This document shows positions 44,925 to 55,662 of a stretch of 64,000 nt of DNA, piece after piece. Location of the stretch: contig NZ_JASAOF010000003.1 of NCBI RefSeq assembly GCF_029952525.1, forward strand, positions 310,001 to 374,000. The letters run 5' to 3'. The notes beneath the pieces were generated by a model. The model did not search any database. It was not told the DNA's origin and worked only from the letters and a program-made list of their open reading frames with translations. The translations under genes were made by a program, and so were the position numbers. This DNA comes from Saccharopolyspora ipomoeae. GTDB taxonomy: Bacteria > Actinomycetota > Actinomycetes > Mycobacteriales > Pseudonocardiaceae. The number at the start of each line of letters is the position of its first letter. Within the stretch, counting starts at the first letter, position 1.

Positions 44925-45707
44925 TCAGGCGTTCTGGACGGGGTTCGTGAGGGCGCCGAGGCCGTCGATGGCGACGGTGACCTTCTGGCCGTCGGTCATC
45001 GGGCCGACGCCGGCCGGGGTCCCGGTGAGGATGACGTCGCCGGGCAGCAGCGTCATGATCCGCGAGACCCACGAGACCAGGCCGCCGATGCCGTGCACCA
45101 GCTGCGAGGTGCGGCCGTCCTGCTGCACCTCGCCGTCCAGGTCGGTGCGGATCGACAGGTCCGACGGATCGATCTCGGTGTCGATCCACGGCCCCAGCGG
45201 GCAGAACGTGTCGTAGCCCTTGGCGCGGGTCCACTGCCCGTCGGCCTTCTGCTGGTCGCGGGCCGTGACGTCGTTGGCGATCGTGTAGCCCAGCAGCACC
45301 TCGGTGCCGCGAGCCTCCGGGACGTCCTTGCAGGGCTGGCCGATGATCGCGGCCAGCTCGCCCTCGAAGTCCACCCGCTCGGAGTTCGGCGGCAGCTTGA
45401 TCGGCGAGTTCGGGCCGATCACCGACGTCGAGGGCTTCATGAAGATCAGCGGGTTCTCCGGCGCCTCGCTGCCCATCTCGGCGGCGTGGTCGGCGTAGTT
45501 CTTGCCGACGCAGATCACCTTGCTCGGCAGGATCGGCGCCAGCAGCCGCACGTCGGCCATCGGCCACTTGCGACCCGTGTACGTGGGCGTGCCGAACGGG
45601 TGCTGGTCGATCTCGACCGCGACGATCTTCTCGCGCGGCGCAGCCGGATCCGGCTCCAGCGCCACGAAGGACACCCCGTCAGAGTGGGCGACACGAGCCA
45701 ACCGCAA
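44925..45707 (-). CDS. Fumarylacetoacetate hydrolase family protein
   Basis: The 260-residue protein has the FAH fold signatures [27 protein letters not shown] (metal-binding acidic residues), [15 protein letters not shown] and the closing [12 protein letters not shown]. Members hydrolyse or decarboxylate acylpyruvates and oxaloacetate enol. It corresponds to Rv2993c. TTG at 45707 is the likely start because GGAGG lies 7 bp upstream and the product then begins like relatives ([14 protein letters not shown]); an upstream frame to 45749 lacks that site. Confidence 0.86.
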   Translation of the reverse strand: MRLARVAHSDGVSFVALEPDPAAPREKIVAVEIDQHPFGTPTYTGRKWPMADVRLLAPILPSKVICVGKNYADHAAEMGSEAPENPLIFMKPSTSVIGPNSPIKLPPNSERVDFEGELAAIIGQPCKDVPEARGTEVLLGYTIANDVTARDQQKADGQWTRAKGYDTFCPLGPWIDTEIDPSDLSIRTDLDGEVQQDGRTSQLVHGIGGLVSWVSRIMTLLPGDVILTGTPAGVGPMTDGQKVTVAIDGLGALTNPVQNA

Positions 45708-45785
45708 GACAAAACCTCCGCACGATCTGCTGTGGACTCCGCCCAACATACTCGGCCACGCGCGCCCACCACCGCATTCGGGGGT

Positions 45786-47405
45786 TCAGCGCGAGGCAGC
45801 GGTCACGTTCCGGCGCAACGACTTGTAGCTCAGCGCATCGGACAGCGCCAGCCAGCTGGCCTCGACGATGTTGGCGTGCACGCCGACGGTGGTCCACTCC
45901 TGCTCGCCGTCGCGGGACTCCACCAGCACGCGGGTGACCGCGTCGGTGCCGGGTTCGTCGACGAGGATGCGGACCTTGTAATCGGCCAGCTCAACCGATT
46001 CCAGCCACGGCAGGCGCGGCACGAGGGCCTGGCGCAGCGCCGCGTCGAGGGCGTTGACGGGACCGTTGCCCTCGGCGGTGGCGATCACCCGCTCCCCCGA
46101 CACGCTCACCCGCACGGTCGCCTCGGACACCACCTCGCCGTCGTCGCGGTGGTCGAGCAGCACCCGGTAGGACTCCAGCTCGAACGGCGCGTCGAGCGCC
46201 GCGTCGCCGCTCTCGCGGCGCAGCAGCAGTTCCAGCGACGCGTCGGCGGCCTCGAAGGACCAGCCGCGCGCCTCCAGCTCCTTGACCTTGCGCACGGCAT
46301 CGCCGACGGCCTCCGGCGACAGCTCCAGCCCCAGCTCGGCTCCCTTGAGCTCCAGGCTGGCGCGACCGGCCATCTCCGTCACCAGGACCCGCATGTCGTT
46401 GCCGACATCGACCGGGTCGAGGTGGTTGTAGAGCTCGGGGTCCACTTTGATCGCGCTGGCGTGCAGACCCGCCTTGTGCGCGAAAGCCGAGTGCCCGACG
46501 TAGGCCTGGTGAGTGTCCGGGGCGAGGTTGGCGATCTCGGCCAGCGCGTGCGAAACCCGCGTCAGCTCGGCGAGTTTCCCTTCCGGCAGCACGGGTTTGC
46601 CGAGCTTCGCCCCGAGATTCCCCAGCACCGCGAACAGATCCGCGTTGCCCGCGCGCTCCCCGTAGCCGTTGGCGGTGCACTGCACGTGGCTGGCGCCGGC
46701 CTGCACGGCGGCGACGCTGTTGGCCACCGCGCACCCGGTGTCGTCCTGGCAGTGGATGCCGACGCGCAGGCCCGTGCGCGCGATGACCTCCTCGACCGTC
46801 TCGGCGAGCTGCAACGGGAGCTGACCGCCGTTGGTGTCGCACAGCACCACCACGTCGGCTCCGGCACCGGCGGCGGCGTCGAGCACGCGCAGCGAGGTGT
46901 CGGGGTCGAATGCGTAGCCGTCGAAGAAGTGCTCCGCGTCGAGGAACACGCGCCTGCCGTGCTCGACGAGGTACCGGACGGTGTCGGCGACCATCGCGCA
47001 GTTCTCGGCGACGTCGGTGCGCAGCGCGCGTTCGACGTGCCTGCGGTCCGATTTGGCCACCAACGTCACCACCGGAGCGCCGGAATCCAGCAGTGCCGCG
47101 ACTTGACGATCTTCCTCCACTGTGGACCCGGCTCGGCGGGTGGAGCCGAACGCGACGAGAGCGGCGTGGTCGAGCTCCAGTTCCCCTTGCGCCGCGCGGT
47201 GGAAGAACTCGGTGTCCTTGGGAAGCGCTCCGGGCCAACCACCTTCGATGAACCCGACGCCGAGCCCGTCGAGCAGACGCGCCACGGCGAGCTTGTCGGT
47301 CACCGAGTACGAGATCCCCTCGCGCTGCGCGCCGTCCCGCAGCGTCGTGTCGTAGACGTGGAAGTCATCGCCCAGGGGCGTGCCTGCCGGGTGGGTGCGG
47401 GTCAC
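45786..47405 (-). CDS. cimA: Citramalate synthase (LeuA-related)
   Basis: The 539-residue protein is a DRE-TIM acyltransferase: [19 protein letters not shown], metal ligands in [17 protein letters not shown] and a C-terminal LeuA-type regulatory domain (about 400-530). The wording [13 protein letters not shown] and length fit the citramalate synthase subgroup rather than isopropylmalate synthase. It condenses acetyl-CoA with pyruvate to citramalate, giving 2-oxobutyrate for isoleucine without threonine deaminase. GTG at 47405 follows GGGAG. A leader peptide with three consecutive Ile codons and a terminator precede it, which supports this assignment independently. Confidence 0.88.
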   Translation of the reverse strand: MTRTHPAGTPLGDDFHVYDTTLRDGAQREGISYSVTDKLAVARLLDGLGVGFIEGGWPGALPKDTEFFHRAAQGELELDHAALVAFGSTRRAGSTVEEDRQVAALLDSGAPVVTLVAKSDRRHVERALRTDVAENCAMVADTVRYLVEHGRRVFLDAEHFFDGYAFDPDTSLRVLDAAAGAGADVVVLCDTNGGQLPLQLAETVEEVIARTGLRVGIHCQDDTGCAVANSVAAVQAGASHVQCTANGYGERAGNADLFAVLGNLGAKLGKPVLPEGKLAELTRVSHALAEIANLAPDTHQAYVGHSAFAHKAGLHASAIKVDPELYNHLDPVDVGNDMRVLVTEMAGRASLELKGAELGLELSPEAVGDAVRKVKELEARGWSFEAADASLELLLRRESGDAALDAPFELESYRVLLDHRDDGEVVSEATVRVSVSGERVIATAEGNGPVNALDAALRQALVPRLPWLESVELADYKVRILVDEPGTDAVTRVLVESRDGEQEWTTVGVHANIVEASWLALSDALSYKSLRRNVTAASR

Positions 47406-47459
47406 TGGATCGTCTCCCGTCGAGAGGGGTCGGTTCGGGGTGGACTTGCAGCGGGCAAC

Positions 47460-47527
47460 AAAAAAGACCCCCCGCGGGATGCGAGAGGTCAGCGCGTCGG
47501 GATGCGGAGATGTTTACCCGACGCGCT
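47460..47527 (-). promoter_or_regulatory. Attenuator of cimA: antiterminator hairpin and terminator
   Basis: On the minus strand the leader is followed by a perfect 11-bp stem (47517-47527 with 47491-47501) that includes the leader stop region, then a GACC...GGTC stem (47466-47490) and a run of six T (47460-47465). This is the layout of a transcription attenuator ending about 55 bp before cimA. Confidence 0.8.
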
Positions 47528-47558
47528 CGCCAATAATGATCACACTGCGGAGAGCCAC
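47514..47558 (-). CDS. Isoleucine-codon leader peptide of cimA (14 aa)
   Basis: The frame GTG 47558 to TAA 47514 codes for MALRSVIIIGERVG, with Val followed by three Ile codons (ATC ATT ATT). ATT is rare in this GC-rich genome. The last codons form one arm of the following hairpin, so a ribosome waiting at the Ile codons would alter pairing. No ribosome site is present; a -10-like box ends 6 bp before the GTG. Confidence 0.8.
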   Translation of the reverse strand: MALRSVIIIGERVG

Positions 47559-47564
47559 GACCCC

Positions 47565-47593
47565 ATGCTGCACACCTCGCGCCCCGATGTCCA
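47565..47593 (-). promoter_or_regulatory. Promoter of the cimA leader
   Basis: On the minus strand TGGACA (47588-47593) and CAGCAT (47565-47570) are 17 bp apart. The -10 match is weak, but spacing places the transcript start at the leader GTG. Confidence 0.5.
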
Positions 47594-47629
47594 TCGAACG
47601 CGACGGACTTCTCACGATCCGGAAAAGCC

Positions 47630-47663
47630 GAAGGGCGCCTTCCCCACGGGGAAGACGCCCTTC
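47630..47663 (-). terminator. Terminator of leuB
   Basis: GAAGGGCG-C-CTTCCCC pairs with GGGGAAG-A-CGCCCTTC with one mismatch and a short loop, 14 bp after the leuB stop. Confidence 0.85.
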
Positions 47664-47677
47664 GAGCGGGAAGAACA

Positions 47678-48721
47678 TCAGGGCTGGGGCGCCACCTCGC
47701 GGGAGGACACCAGCGCCGCCAGCCGGTCGCCGATGGCGAACGTGGCGCCCGGCGACGAGTGGTCGCGGGTCGCCAGGTCGAAGGCCACGGAGGCCTCGAC
47801 GCGCTTGCTGGCCTCGGTCAGCCCGACGTGGTCGAGCAGCATGGCGATCGACAGCACCGCGGCGGTCGGGTCGGCCACGCCCTGCCCGGCGATGTCCGGG
47901 GCACTGCCGTGCACCGGCTCGAACATGCTCGGGTTGCGGCGGGTGGCGTCGATGTTGCCGCTGGCCGCCAGGCCGATGCCACCGGTGATCGCGCCGGAGA
48001 GGTCGGTGATGATGTCGCCGAAGAGGTTGTCGGTGACGATCACGTCGAACCGGCCCGGGTCGGTGACCATGTGGATCGTGGTGGCGTCGACGTGCTGGTA
48101 GGCCACGGTGACGTCCGGGTACTGCAGCGAGACCTCTTCGACCACGCGCGACCACAACGAGCCGGCGTGGGTGAGCACGTTGGTCTTGTGCACCAGGGTC
48201 AGGTGCTTGCGCGGCCGCGAGGCGGCGCGGGCGAACGCGTCGCGCACGACCCGCTCGACGCCGAACGCGGTGTTGATGCTGACCTCGGTGGCGATCTCGT
48301 GCGTGGTGTCCTTGCGCAGCAGGCCGCCGTTGCCCGCGTACGGGCCCTCGGTCCCCTCGCGCACGATGACCATGTCGACCTCACCCGGGTCGGCCACCGG
48401 GCTCTTCACGCCCGGGTAGAGCCGCGCGGGGCGCAGGTTCACGTGGTGGTCGAGCTCGAAGCGCAGCCGCAGCAGCAGGCCGCGCTCCAGGATGCCGCTG
48501 GGCACCGACGGGTCGCCGACCGCACCGAGCAGGATCGCGTCGTGCTGGCGGAGCTCGCCGAGCACGGACTCGGGGAGCAGCTCCCCCGTCGCGTGCCAGC
48601 GAGCGGCGCCGAGGTCGTAACGGGTGATCTCGGTATCCGGCACCACCTCGCCGAGCACCTTGAGTGCCTCGGCAACGACCTCCGGCCCGATCCCGTCGCC
48701 GGGGATCACAGCGAGCCGCAT
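47678..48721 (-). CDS. leuB: 3-isopropylmalate dehydrogenase
   Basis: The 347-residue enzyme oxidises and decarboxylates 3-isopropylmalate in leucine synthesis; it can also act on erythro-beta-methylmalate in the citramalate route. Signatures are [42 protein letters not shown] and [19 protein letters not shown]. The ATG at 48721 follows GGGAGG. It is separated from cimA by the cimA promoter and its own terminator, so the two are not one transcript. It corresponds to Rv2995c. Confidence 0.95.
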   Translation of the reverse strand: MRLAVIPGDGIGPEVVAEALKVLGEVVPDTEITRYDLGAARWHATGELLPESVLGELRQHDAILLGAVGDPSVPSGILERGLLLRLRFELDHHVNLRPARLYPGVKSPVADPGEVDMVIVREGTEGPYAGNGGLLRKDTTHEIATEVSINTAFGVERVVRDAFARAASRPRKHLTLVHKTNVLTHAGSLWSRVVEEVSLQYPDVTVAYQHVDATTIHMVTDPGRFDVIVTDNLFGDIITDLSGAITGGIGLAASGNIDATRRNPSMFEPVHGSAPDIAGQGVADPTAAVLSIAMLLDHVGLTEASKRVEASVAFDLATRDHSSPGATFAIGDRLAALVSSREVAPQP

Positions 48722-49003
48722 CTACACACCTCCCGAGAACCACCCCGAACTGCGGGGCTCGAACTGTTGAGCCGAAGGCTACCGGCATGGCCGCGCGGCA
48801 CGGCACGCCGGGCCCACCAAGTGGATGATAAGTCCCGAACTGTGGGACACCCAGATGGGTGAAGCACTGTTTCGGTCCAGGTACGCGTGAGGGGCCGTCC
48901 CAGAGAATGGAACGACCCCTCTTCACGCTTCCGAGTTATTCAGCGTGCGAACTCGGCGTCGAGCACCTACGCAGCGACACCTCGTTGCGCGCTCAAAACC
49001 CGC
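48722..49003 (-). other. Intergenic region between leuB and serA
   Basis: The region carries the leuB promoter side (48722-48880) and, near 48890-48928, inverted segments AGGGGCCGT and ACGACCCCT that probably end serA. No leader peptide like those of cimA or ilvB is seen before leuB, and no gene is supported. Confidence 0.5.
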
Positions 49004-50599
49004 TCACTCGAAGCTGACCGTGCGCACGATCCGGGCGCCCACGGCGGCCCCGATCGGCTCCAGCACGCCCTGCTCGACCGGGCGGTCCACGCGCAGCAGC
49101 ATGATCGCTTCCGAGCGCTCGGTGGTCTGGCTGACCGTGGCGGCCTCGATGTTCACGCCGACCTCGCCCAGCAGCGTGCCGACCTTGCCCATCACGCCAG
49201 GGCGGTCCGGGTACTCCAGCAGCAACACGTTGCCCTCGGCCCGCAGGTCGAAGTGGCGGCCGTTGACCTCGACCAGCTTCTCCACCTCGTTCGGGCCCGA
49301 CAGGGCACCCGAGACGACCGAGGTGGTGCCGTCGGCCATGTGCGCGCGCAGCGACACGACGCTGCGGTGGTTCGGGCTCTCCGAGGTCGTCTTGACCTCG
49401 ACCTGAACACCCAGCTCCTCGGCCAGCTGCGGAGCGTTGACGAAGGTCACCTGGCTCTCGACCGCGCCGGAGAACACGCCGCGCAGCGCCGCGAGCTGCA
49501 GCACCGAGACGTCCTCGTCGGCGAGCTCGCCGCGGGCCTCGATGGTCACCGAGCTCGGGGTGCCGCCCTGCAGCGCGGCCAGCAGCTGCCCCAGCTTCTG
49601 AGTCAGCGACAGGTACGGGCGGACCTCCTCGCCGACCGCGCCGCCCTGGACGTTGACCGCATCCGGCACGAAGTCGCCTCGCAGCGCCAGCCGCACCGAC
49701 TTGGCCACGTCGGTGCCCGCCCGGTCCTGGGCCTCGGCGGTGGAGGCGCCCAGGTGCGGGGTGACCACGGCGTTGTCCAGCTCGAACAGCGGGCTGTCGG
49801 TGATCGGCTCGGACTTGAACACGTCGATGCCCGCACCGGCGATGGTGCCGTTGCGCAGGGCCTCGACCAGCGCGTCCTCGTCCACCAGACCACCGCGGGC
49901 GGCGTTGATGATGATGAGGTTCGGCTTGGCCTTCTTGAGCTCCTCGGCACCGATGAGCCCCAGGGTCTCCGCGGTCTTCGGGAGGTGGATCGACAGCGCG
50001 TCAGCGCGGGTGAGCAGCTCCTCCAGGGAGACCAGCTCGATGCCCAGCTGCGCGGCGCGGGCCGGCGACACGTAGGGGTCGTAGGCGATGAGCTTGGTGC
50101 CGAAGGCGGCGACGCGGGCGGCGAACAGCTGCCCGATCTTGCCGAGGCCGACAACACCGATGGTCTTGCCGTTGAGCTCGACGCCGCCGTAGGAGCTGCG
50201 CTTCCAGGCGCCGCCCTTCAGGCTCGCGTCGGCCTGCGGCACGTTGCGGGCGACCGCGAGCAGCAGCGCCATGGCGTGCTCGGCGGCGGAGACGATGTTG
50301 GAGGTGGGGGCGTTGACCACCATGACGCCGCGCTCGGTGGCGGCGGGGACCTCGACGTTGTCGAGCCCGACGCCGGCGCGGGCGACGACCTTGAGGTTCT
50401 TGGCGGCCGACAGGACTTCGGCATCGACCTTGGTTGCGGAACGGACCAGCAGCGCATCGGCGTCGGCGACAGCGTCGAGCAGCGCCGGACGGTCGGTGCC
50501 GTCCACGTTGCGGATCTCGACCTCTTCGCCGAGGGCGTCGATCACGGACGGGGCCAGCTTCTCGGCGAGAAGTACGACAGGACGGCTTGCGTTGGTCAC
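49004..50599 (-). CDS. serA: D-3-phosphoglycerate dehydrogenase
   Basis: The 531-residue enzyme starts serine synthesis from 3-phosphoglycerate. It is the long type with a substrate/NAD domain (about 1-315; VVGLGKIGQLFAARVAAFG, NAARGGLVDEDALVEAL, VTPHLGASTAEAQ with the catalytic His), an intervening ASB domain (about 320-450) and a C-terminal ACT domain (about 455-531; VLLLEYPDRPGVMGKVGTLL) that binds serine. Mycobacterium SerA1 (Rv2996c) has this layout. ATG at 50599 starts MTNASRPVVLLAEKLAP. Confidence 0.96.
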   Translation of the reverse strand: MTNASRPVVLLAEKLAPSVIDALGEEVEIRNVDGTDRPALLDAVADADALLVRSATKVDAEVLSAAKNLKVVARAGVGLDNVEVPAATERGVMVVNAPTSNIVSAAEHAMALLLAVARNVPQADASLKGGAWKRSSYGGVELNGKTIGVVGLGKIGQLFAARVAAFGTKLIAYDPYVSPARAAQLGIELVSLEELLTRADALSIHLPKTAETLGLIGAEELKKAKPNLIIINAARGGLVDEDALVEALRNGTIAGAGIDVFKSEPITDSPLFELDNAVVTPHLGASTAEAQDRAGTDVAKSVRLALRGDFVPDAVNVQGGAVGEEVRPYLSLTQKLGQLLAALQGGTPSSVTIEARGELADEDVSVLQLAALRGVFSGAVESQVTFVNAPQLAEELGVQVEVKTTSESPNHRSVVSLRAHMADGTTSVVSGALSGPNEVEKLVEVNGRHFDLRAEGNVLLLEYPDRPGVMGKVGTLLGEVGVNIEAATVSQTTERSEAIMLLRVDRPVEQGVLEPIGAAVGARIVRTVSFE

Positions 50600-50866
50600 G
50601 GGCGAACTCCAAGCTGGAAGATCACGATCGGCACGACGATGTGCCCGGACGTTGGGAGTTTAACGGGAGATTGAGAAAGCGTTCACAAGGGTGTAGCTCG
50701 GATCACCGCTCGATCCAACTCCTCGGTACCGCCCGCTCTTCCAGCATTCTCGCAGATCACCCGCCCTGCGAGGGCCTTCCGTTCCAGAGTGCGAGAAATG
50801 CGATCGCCACCCGAACGGGCCCGCACCGCCCTCCCCGACGGCACGAGACCCGAGCGGCGGCCGGAC
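50600..50866. other. Intergenic region between serA and the DUF397 gene
   Basis: The serA promoter region (about 50650-50710, with TTGTGAACGC and GTTAAACT on the minus strand) and the 3' side of the DUF397 gene lie here. No further gene is supported. Confidence 0.4.
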
Positions 50867-51112
50867 TCACGGTTCGTCGAATTCGCCGTCCTTGGCTCCC
50901 GCGACGAACGCGTCCCATTCCTCGGGGGTGAAAACGAGAACCGGCCCTTCCGGATCCGCCCCGTTCCGCATCCCGATATAACCGTCGACGAAGGCGATCT
51001 CCACGCCCGGTTCGTCCGGATCGTCGGTGCTCGTGATCCACTCTGCGACCGAGAAGTCCAGCTGGTCACGAATGTGCGCTTTGTCGTCGACGATCTCGTT
51101 CTCTGCACTCAC
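50867..51112 (-). CDS. DUF397-domain protein
   Basis: The 81-residue protein ends with the DUF397 signature GPVLVFTPEEWDAFVAGAKD. These small proteins are abundant in Streptomyces and Pseudonocardiales, usually beside an XRE-type regulator, and are proposed to work as regulator/antagonist pairs. No XRE gene is adjacent here, so this is an orphan. The start is ambiguous: GTG 51112 is given, because an in-frame GTG at 51133 directly abuts AGGA with no spacing. Confidence 0.75.
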   Translation of the reverse strand: MSAENEIVDDKAHIRDQLDFSVAEWITSTDDPDEPGVEIAFVDGYIGMRNGADPEGPVLVFTPEEWDAFVAGAKDGEFDEP

Positions 51113-51202
51113 GATGCGTACCGTATCCCTCACTCCTAGCGATATCCCGTTGTGGGAGACCCGCCCGGCGGAAACCTACCCACCACACCCGCGACGCGCG
51201 AG

Positions 51203-51238
51203 GCCCGGTAAAACCTCTTTCACAAGGTTTCACCGGGC
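51203..51238 (-). terminator. Terminator of ilvC
   Basis: GCCCGGT/ACCGGGC outer arms (51203-51209, 51232-51238) and inner AAACCT/AGGTTT arms form a hairpin about 47 bp after the ilvC stop. Confidence 0.8.
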
Positions 51239-51284
51239 CACGCGGAACACGGCTGCCGAGCGCTGGGAGCGCCCCGCGATCAAC

Positions 51285-52286
<1,002 letters not shown>

Positions 52287-52383
52287 TCAGCGTTTCCTTT
52301 CGGGACTTCATCGGTTGTCGGCCGTGGCTGGCAACCGCTAGCTCATGAGCCTGGTGGGCCCTGTGTGGCGGGGTCGCCGGTTG

Positions 52384-52890
52384 TCAGCGCACTGCGGTGG
52401 CCGTGATGGAGCGGGGGCCTCGGCCGATCGCGATCGTTCCCGACTGCACCATCTCGCGGACGCCGTAGGGTTCCAGCATTCGCAGCAACGCGTCGAGCTT
52501 ATCGGCGGTGCCGGTGGCCTCGATCGTCAGCGCCTCGGGCGAGACGTCGACCACCTTCGCGCGGAACAGCTGCACGGTCTCCAGGACCTGGCTGCGCACC
52601 GAGGAGTCGGCGCGGACCTTGACCAGCAGCAGCTCGCGCTGCACCGCGGCGTCGTCCTCCAGCTCCACGATCTTGATCACGTTCACCAGCTTGTTGAGCT
52701 GCTTGGTGACCTGCTCCAGCGGCTGGTCGCTGACGGCGACCACGATCGTCATCCGGGAGATCTCCGGGTGCTCGGTCGGGCCGACCGCGAGCGACTCGAT
52801 GTTGAAGCTGCGCCGCGAGAAGAGACCGCTCACCCGGGCGAGGACACCGGGCACGTTCTCGACCAGCACGCTCAAGGTATGCCTAGTCAC
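52384..52890 (-). CDS. ilvN: Acetolactate synthase small (regulatory) subunit
   Basis: The 168-residue protein has an N-terminal ACT domain ([20 protein letters not shown]) that binds valine and a second domain (about 80-165) that contacts IlvB. The GTG at 52890 overlaps the ilvB stop as GTGA, and the GAGGAGGACGAGG stretch at the end of ilvB serves as its ribosome site, so translation is coupled. Corresponds to Rv3002c. Confidence 0.96.
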   Translation of the reverse strand: MTRHTLSVLVENVPGVLARVSGLFSRRSFNIESLAVGPTEHPEISRMTIVVAVSDQPLEQVTKQLNKLVNVIKIVELEDDAAVQRELLLVKVRADSSVRSQVLETVQLFRAKVVDVSPEALTIEATGTADKLDALLRMLEPYGVREMVQSGTIAIGRGPRSITATAVR

Positions 52891-54719
52891 GCCTCGTCCT
52901 CCTCGAAAAGCGGGCGGATCCCGCGTGCCGCCATGATCTCGTCGTTGCCGGTGCCCGCGGCCACCATCGGCCACACCTGGGCGTCCTTGCCCACCACGAA
53001 GTCGATCACGACCGGTCGGTCGTTGATCTCCATAGCCCGCTGGATGACGCTGTCGACGTCCTCTTTGGACTCACACCGCAGGCCTGCGCACCCGTAGGCG
53101 TCGGCGAGCAGCTTGAAGTCCGGGATGCGGTGCTTGTGGGTGCCGAGGTCGCTGTGTGAGTAACGCTCGGCGTAAAACAGGTTCTGCCACTGCCGGACCA
53201 TACCGAGGTTGCCGTTGTTGATGACGGCGACCTTGATGGGGATGTCCTCGATCGCGCAGGTGGCGAGCTCCTGGTTGGTCATCTGGAAGCAGCCGTCGCC
53301 GTCGATCGCCCACACGACCTTGTCCGGCTCACCGGCCTTGGCGCCCATCGCGGCCGGGACCGCGTAGCCCATCGTGCCCAGGCCACCGGAGTTGAGCCAG
53401 GAGCGCGGGTTGTCGTAGCCGATGAACTGCGCGGCCCACATCTGGTGCTGGCCCACGCCCGCGGCGTAGATCGCGTCGGTGCCGGCGATCGCGCCCAGGC
53501 GCTCGATGACGTACTCCGGCGACAGGCTGCCGTCGTCGGGCTCGCTGTAGCCCAGCGGGAACCGACCGCGGATGTCGTCGAGCATCTCCCACCAGGGCTT
53601 GAGGTCGGCGGTGCCGTCCTCGGCCTCGGCGGCCTCGAAGGCGTCGGTCAGCTCGGCGATGACGTCCTTGCAGTCACCGACGATCGGCACGTCGGCGTAG
53701 CGGTTCTTGGAGATCTCGGCCGGGTCGATGTCCGCGTGCACGACCTTGGCGTCCGGCGCGAACGACGAGAGCTGCCCGGTGACCCGGTCGTCGAACCGGG
53801 CGCCCAGCGCGATCAGCAGGTCGGAGCGCTGCATCGCGGCCACCGCCGCGACCGTGCCGTGCATGCCCGGCATGCCCAGGTGCTGCGGGTGCGAGTCCGG
53901 GAACGCGCCGCGCGCCATGAGCGTGGTGACCACCGGGATGCCGGTCCGCTCGGCCAGCTTGCGCAGCTCGTCGTGCGCCTCGGCCTTGATGACCCCACCA
54001 CCGACGTAGAACACCGGGTGCTTGGCCTCGACCATGAGCTTCGCGGCCTCGCGGACCTGCTTGCCGTGCGGCTTGCTGGTCGGCCGGTAGCCCGGCAGCT
54101 TCATCTCCGGCGGCCAGGAGAAGGACATGGTGGCCTGCTGGACGTCCTTGGGGATGTCGACCAGCACCGGTCCGGGACGGCCGCTGGCGGCGATGTAGAA
54201 CGCCTCGGCGATGATCCGCGGGATGTCCTCGGGGTCGGTGACCAGGAAGTTGTGCTTGGTGATGGGCAGCGTGATGCCGCAGATGTCGGCTTCCTGGAAG
54301 GCGTCGGTGCCGATCAGGCCGGTGGCCTGCTGACCGGTGATCGCCACGACCGGGACCGAGTCCATGTGCGCGTCGGCGAGCGGGGTGACCAGGTTCGTCG
54401 CACCCGGACCCGAGGTCGCCATGCACACCCCGACCTTGCCGGTGGCCTGCGCGTACCCGGTCGCCGCGTGCCCGCCGCCCTGCTCGTGGCGCACCAGCAC
54501 GTGCCGGACCTTCTCGGAGTCGAGCAGCGGGTCGTAGGACGGGAGGATGGTGCCACCCGGAATCCCGAAGACGACCTCGCAACCCACGGACTCCAGCGAG
54601 CGCACGAGCGCCTGCGCACCCGTCATCTTCACCGGGGCACCGCTGGGCGGCGCGGGCTTGGGTCGGCGTCCTGGCGGGGGCGCCGGGACCGGATTCTGCC
54701 TGGTATTGGCGCTGGTCAT
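52887..54719 (-). CDS. ilvB: Acetolactate synthase large subunit
   Basis: The 610-residue ThDP/FAD enzyme makes 2-acetolactate or 2-aceto-2-hydroxybutyrate, the first common step of valine, leucine and isoleucine synthesis. The catalytic glutamate is in [17 protein letters not shown], and the ThDP motif is [18 protein letters not shown]...NNGNLGM. The N-terminal 35 residues are Pro-rich and disordered. The ATG at 54719 is preceded by an attenuator with a Leu/Ile/Val leader. It forms one transcript with ilvN and probably ilvC. Corresponds to Rv3003c. Confidence 0.97.
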   Translation of the reverse strand: MTSANTRQNPVPAPPPGRRPKPAPPSGAPVKMTGAQALVRSLESVGCEVVFGIPGGTILPSYDPLLDSEKVRHVLVRHEQGGGHAATGYAQATGKVGVCMATSGPGATNLVTPLADAHMDSVPVVAITGQQATGLIGTDAFQEADICGITLPITKHNFLVTDPEDIPRIIAEAFYIAASGRPGPVLVDIPKDVQQATMSFSWPPEMKLPGYRPTSKPHGKQVREAAKLMVEAKHPVFYVGGGVIKAEAHDELRKLAERTGIPVVTTLMARGAFPDSHPQHLGMPGMHGTVAAVAAMQRSDLLIALGARFDDRVTGQLSSFAPDAKVVHADIDPAEISKNRYADVPIVGDCKDVIAELTDAFEAAEAEDGTADLKPWWEMLDDIRGRFPLGYSEPDDGSLSPEYVIERLGAIAGTDAIYAAGVGQHQMWAAQFIGYDNPRSWLNSGGLGTMGYAVPAAMGAKAGEPDKVVWAIDGDGCFQMTNQELATCAIEDIPIKVAVINNGNLGMVRQWQNLFYAERYSHSDLGTHKHRIPDFKLLADAYGCAGLRCESKEDVDSVIQRAMEINDRPVVIDFVVGKDAQVWPMVAAGTGNDEIMAARGIRPLFEEDEA

Positions 54720-54757
54720 CGGGTCAACCTCGGTGGTTGGGAGTGGGACCGGACACG

Positions 54758-54839
54758 AAAAAACCCCCGCAGGCCACACAATGGCCCGACGAGGGTTGGC
54801 GCGTCGACGCTGCGGTACTTCCTCAGGCGTCGACGCGCC
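54758..54839 (-). promoter_or_regulatory. Attenuator of the ilvBN operon
   Basis: On the minus strand a perfect 13-bp stem GGCGCGTCGACGC/GCGTCGACGCGCC (54827-54839 with 54798-54810) spans the end of the leader frame. It is followed by an AACCC...GGGGGTT terminator stem (about 54764-54797) and six T (54758-54763). The order is leader peptide, pause/antiterminator hairpin, terminator, then ilvB 39 bp later. Confidence 0.85.
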
Positions 54840-54873
54840 GGGGAAGTACGAGAATGTCGTGCAGTCGCAGCAT
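54823..54873 (-). CDS. Branched-chain amino acid leader peptide of ilvB (16 aa)
   Basis: The frame from ATG 54873 to TGA 54823 codes for [16 protein letters not shown]. The run Ile-Leu-Val-Leu is the control block expected for attenuation by all three branched-chain amino acids. ATT, CTC, GTA and CTT are uncommon codons in this genome. The final codons are one arm of the next hairpin. No ribosome site is visible, and a -10 box ends 7 bp before the ATG. Confidence 0.85.
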   Translation of the reverse strand: MLRLHDILVLPRRVDA

Positions 54874-54880
54874 GGCCAGG

Positions 54881-54910
54881 ACGTTAATGGGATCGGGAGC
54901 GCCGCGTCAA
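54881..54910 (-). promoter_or_regulatory. ilvB operon promoter
   Basis: On the minus strand TTGACG (54905-54910) and TAACGT (54881-54886) are 18 bp apart, giving a good sigma-70-type promoter. The predicted transcript begins at the leader ATG. Confidence 0.7.
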
Positions 54911-55107
54911 ACCATCCGGGACGATCGTCTCGGATGCTGGGCACCCGTTCGGGCTACCTCGATCTTGCCGTTCCGTGGTTTCCGCAGTTCAACAATGCCG
55001 TCTCGGCTCGATTTCCGGCCGGTGTGATGCGCGCCGCTCCCCTCGTCCCAGCGGGCGGGAAAGCGGTGCCCGTTCAACCGGATCGGGCCAGGTGAGACCA
55101 TCGAGGC

Positions 55108-55662
55108 GTGAGCGAGACACCCCACGACGCCGGGCGGGACGACGACGCCGCCGAGCAGAGCACCGAATCCCACCCCGAGGAGAAGGCCCCGGACGAGACG
55201 GGCCAGACCGAGGCGGCCCAGGACGAGACGGGGCAGGACGAATCGGGGCAGGACGAGCAGCCGCTCGACATCCCGGAGTCGCTGAACTTCCGGGTTCCCC
55301 GGGTGTCGCTGCTGGCCGTGCTCGCGGTCGCGGCCTGCGCGGTGCCGCTGGCCACCACCTCCGGTCCGCTGGGCCCGCTGGTCTTCCTCATCCCGCTCGC
55401 CCTGCTGTGGCTCGTGCTGCGCCCGCGCACCACCGTCGACGCCGAGCGGATCAAGGTCCGCGGCCTGGTGAGCGGCCGCACCCTGCCGTGGGAATCGTTG
55501 CAGGGCCTGGCCATCGTCAAGCAGTCCCAGGTGCGCGCCAGCACCACCAAGGGCGGCGAGGTCACGCTGCCCAACGTGCGCCCGCGCGATCTCCCCGCGA
55601 TCGCCCTGGTGTCCAGGGGACACCTCCCGGACCCCACCGCCGAGTCCTCCGACGAGGGCTGA
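55108..55662 (+). CDS. Cfp6-like PH-domain membrane protein
   Basis: The 184-residue protein has an acidic, repetitive N-terminus (about 1-55, DETGQ-type repeats), two hydrophobic segments (about 65-85 and 88-107) and a C-terminal PH-like domain (VDAERIKVRGLVSGRTLPWE). The gene order matches Rv3004 (Cfp6), a membrane-associated protein of unknown function first found in culture filtrate. GTG at 55108 is the start. It is divergent from ilvB and precedes ilvD. Confidence 0.82.
   Translation: MSETPHDAGRDDDAAEQSTESHPEEKAPDETGQTEAAQDETGQDESGQDEQPLDIPESLNFRVPRVSLLAVLAVAACAVPLATTSGPLGPLVFLIPLALLWLVLRPRTTVDAERIKVRGLVSGRTLPWESLQGLAIVKQSQVRASTTKGGEVTLPNVRPRDLPAIALVSRGHLPDPTAESSDEG

Noticed and set aside
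48722..48880. Leucine attenuator before leuB
   Set aside because: No short frame with Leu codons and no terminator with a T-run were found, unlike the ilvB and cimA leaders.
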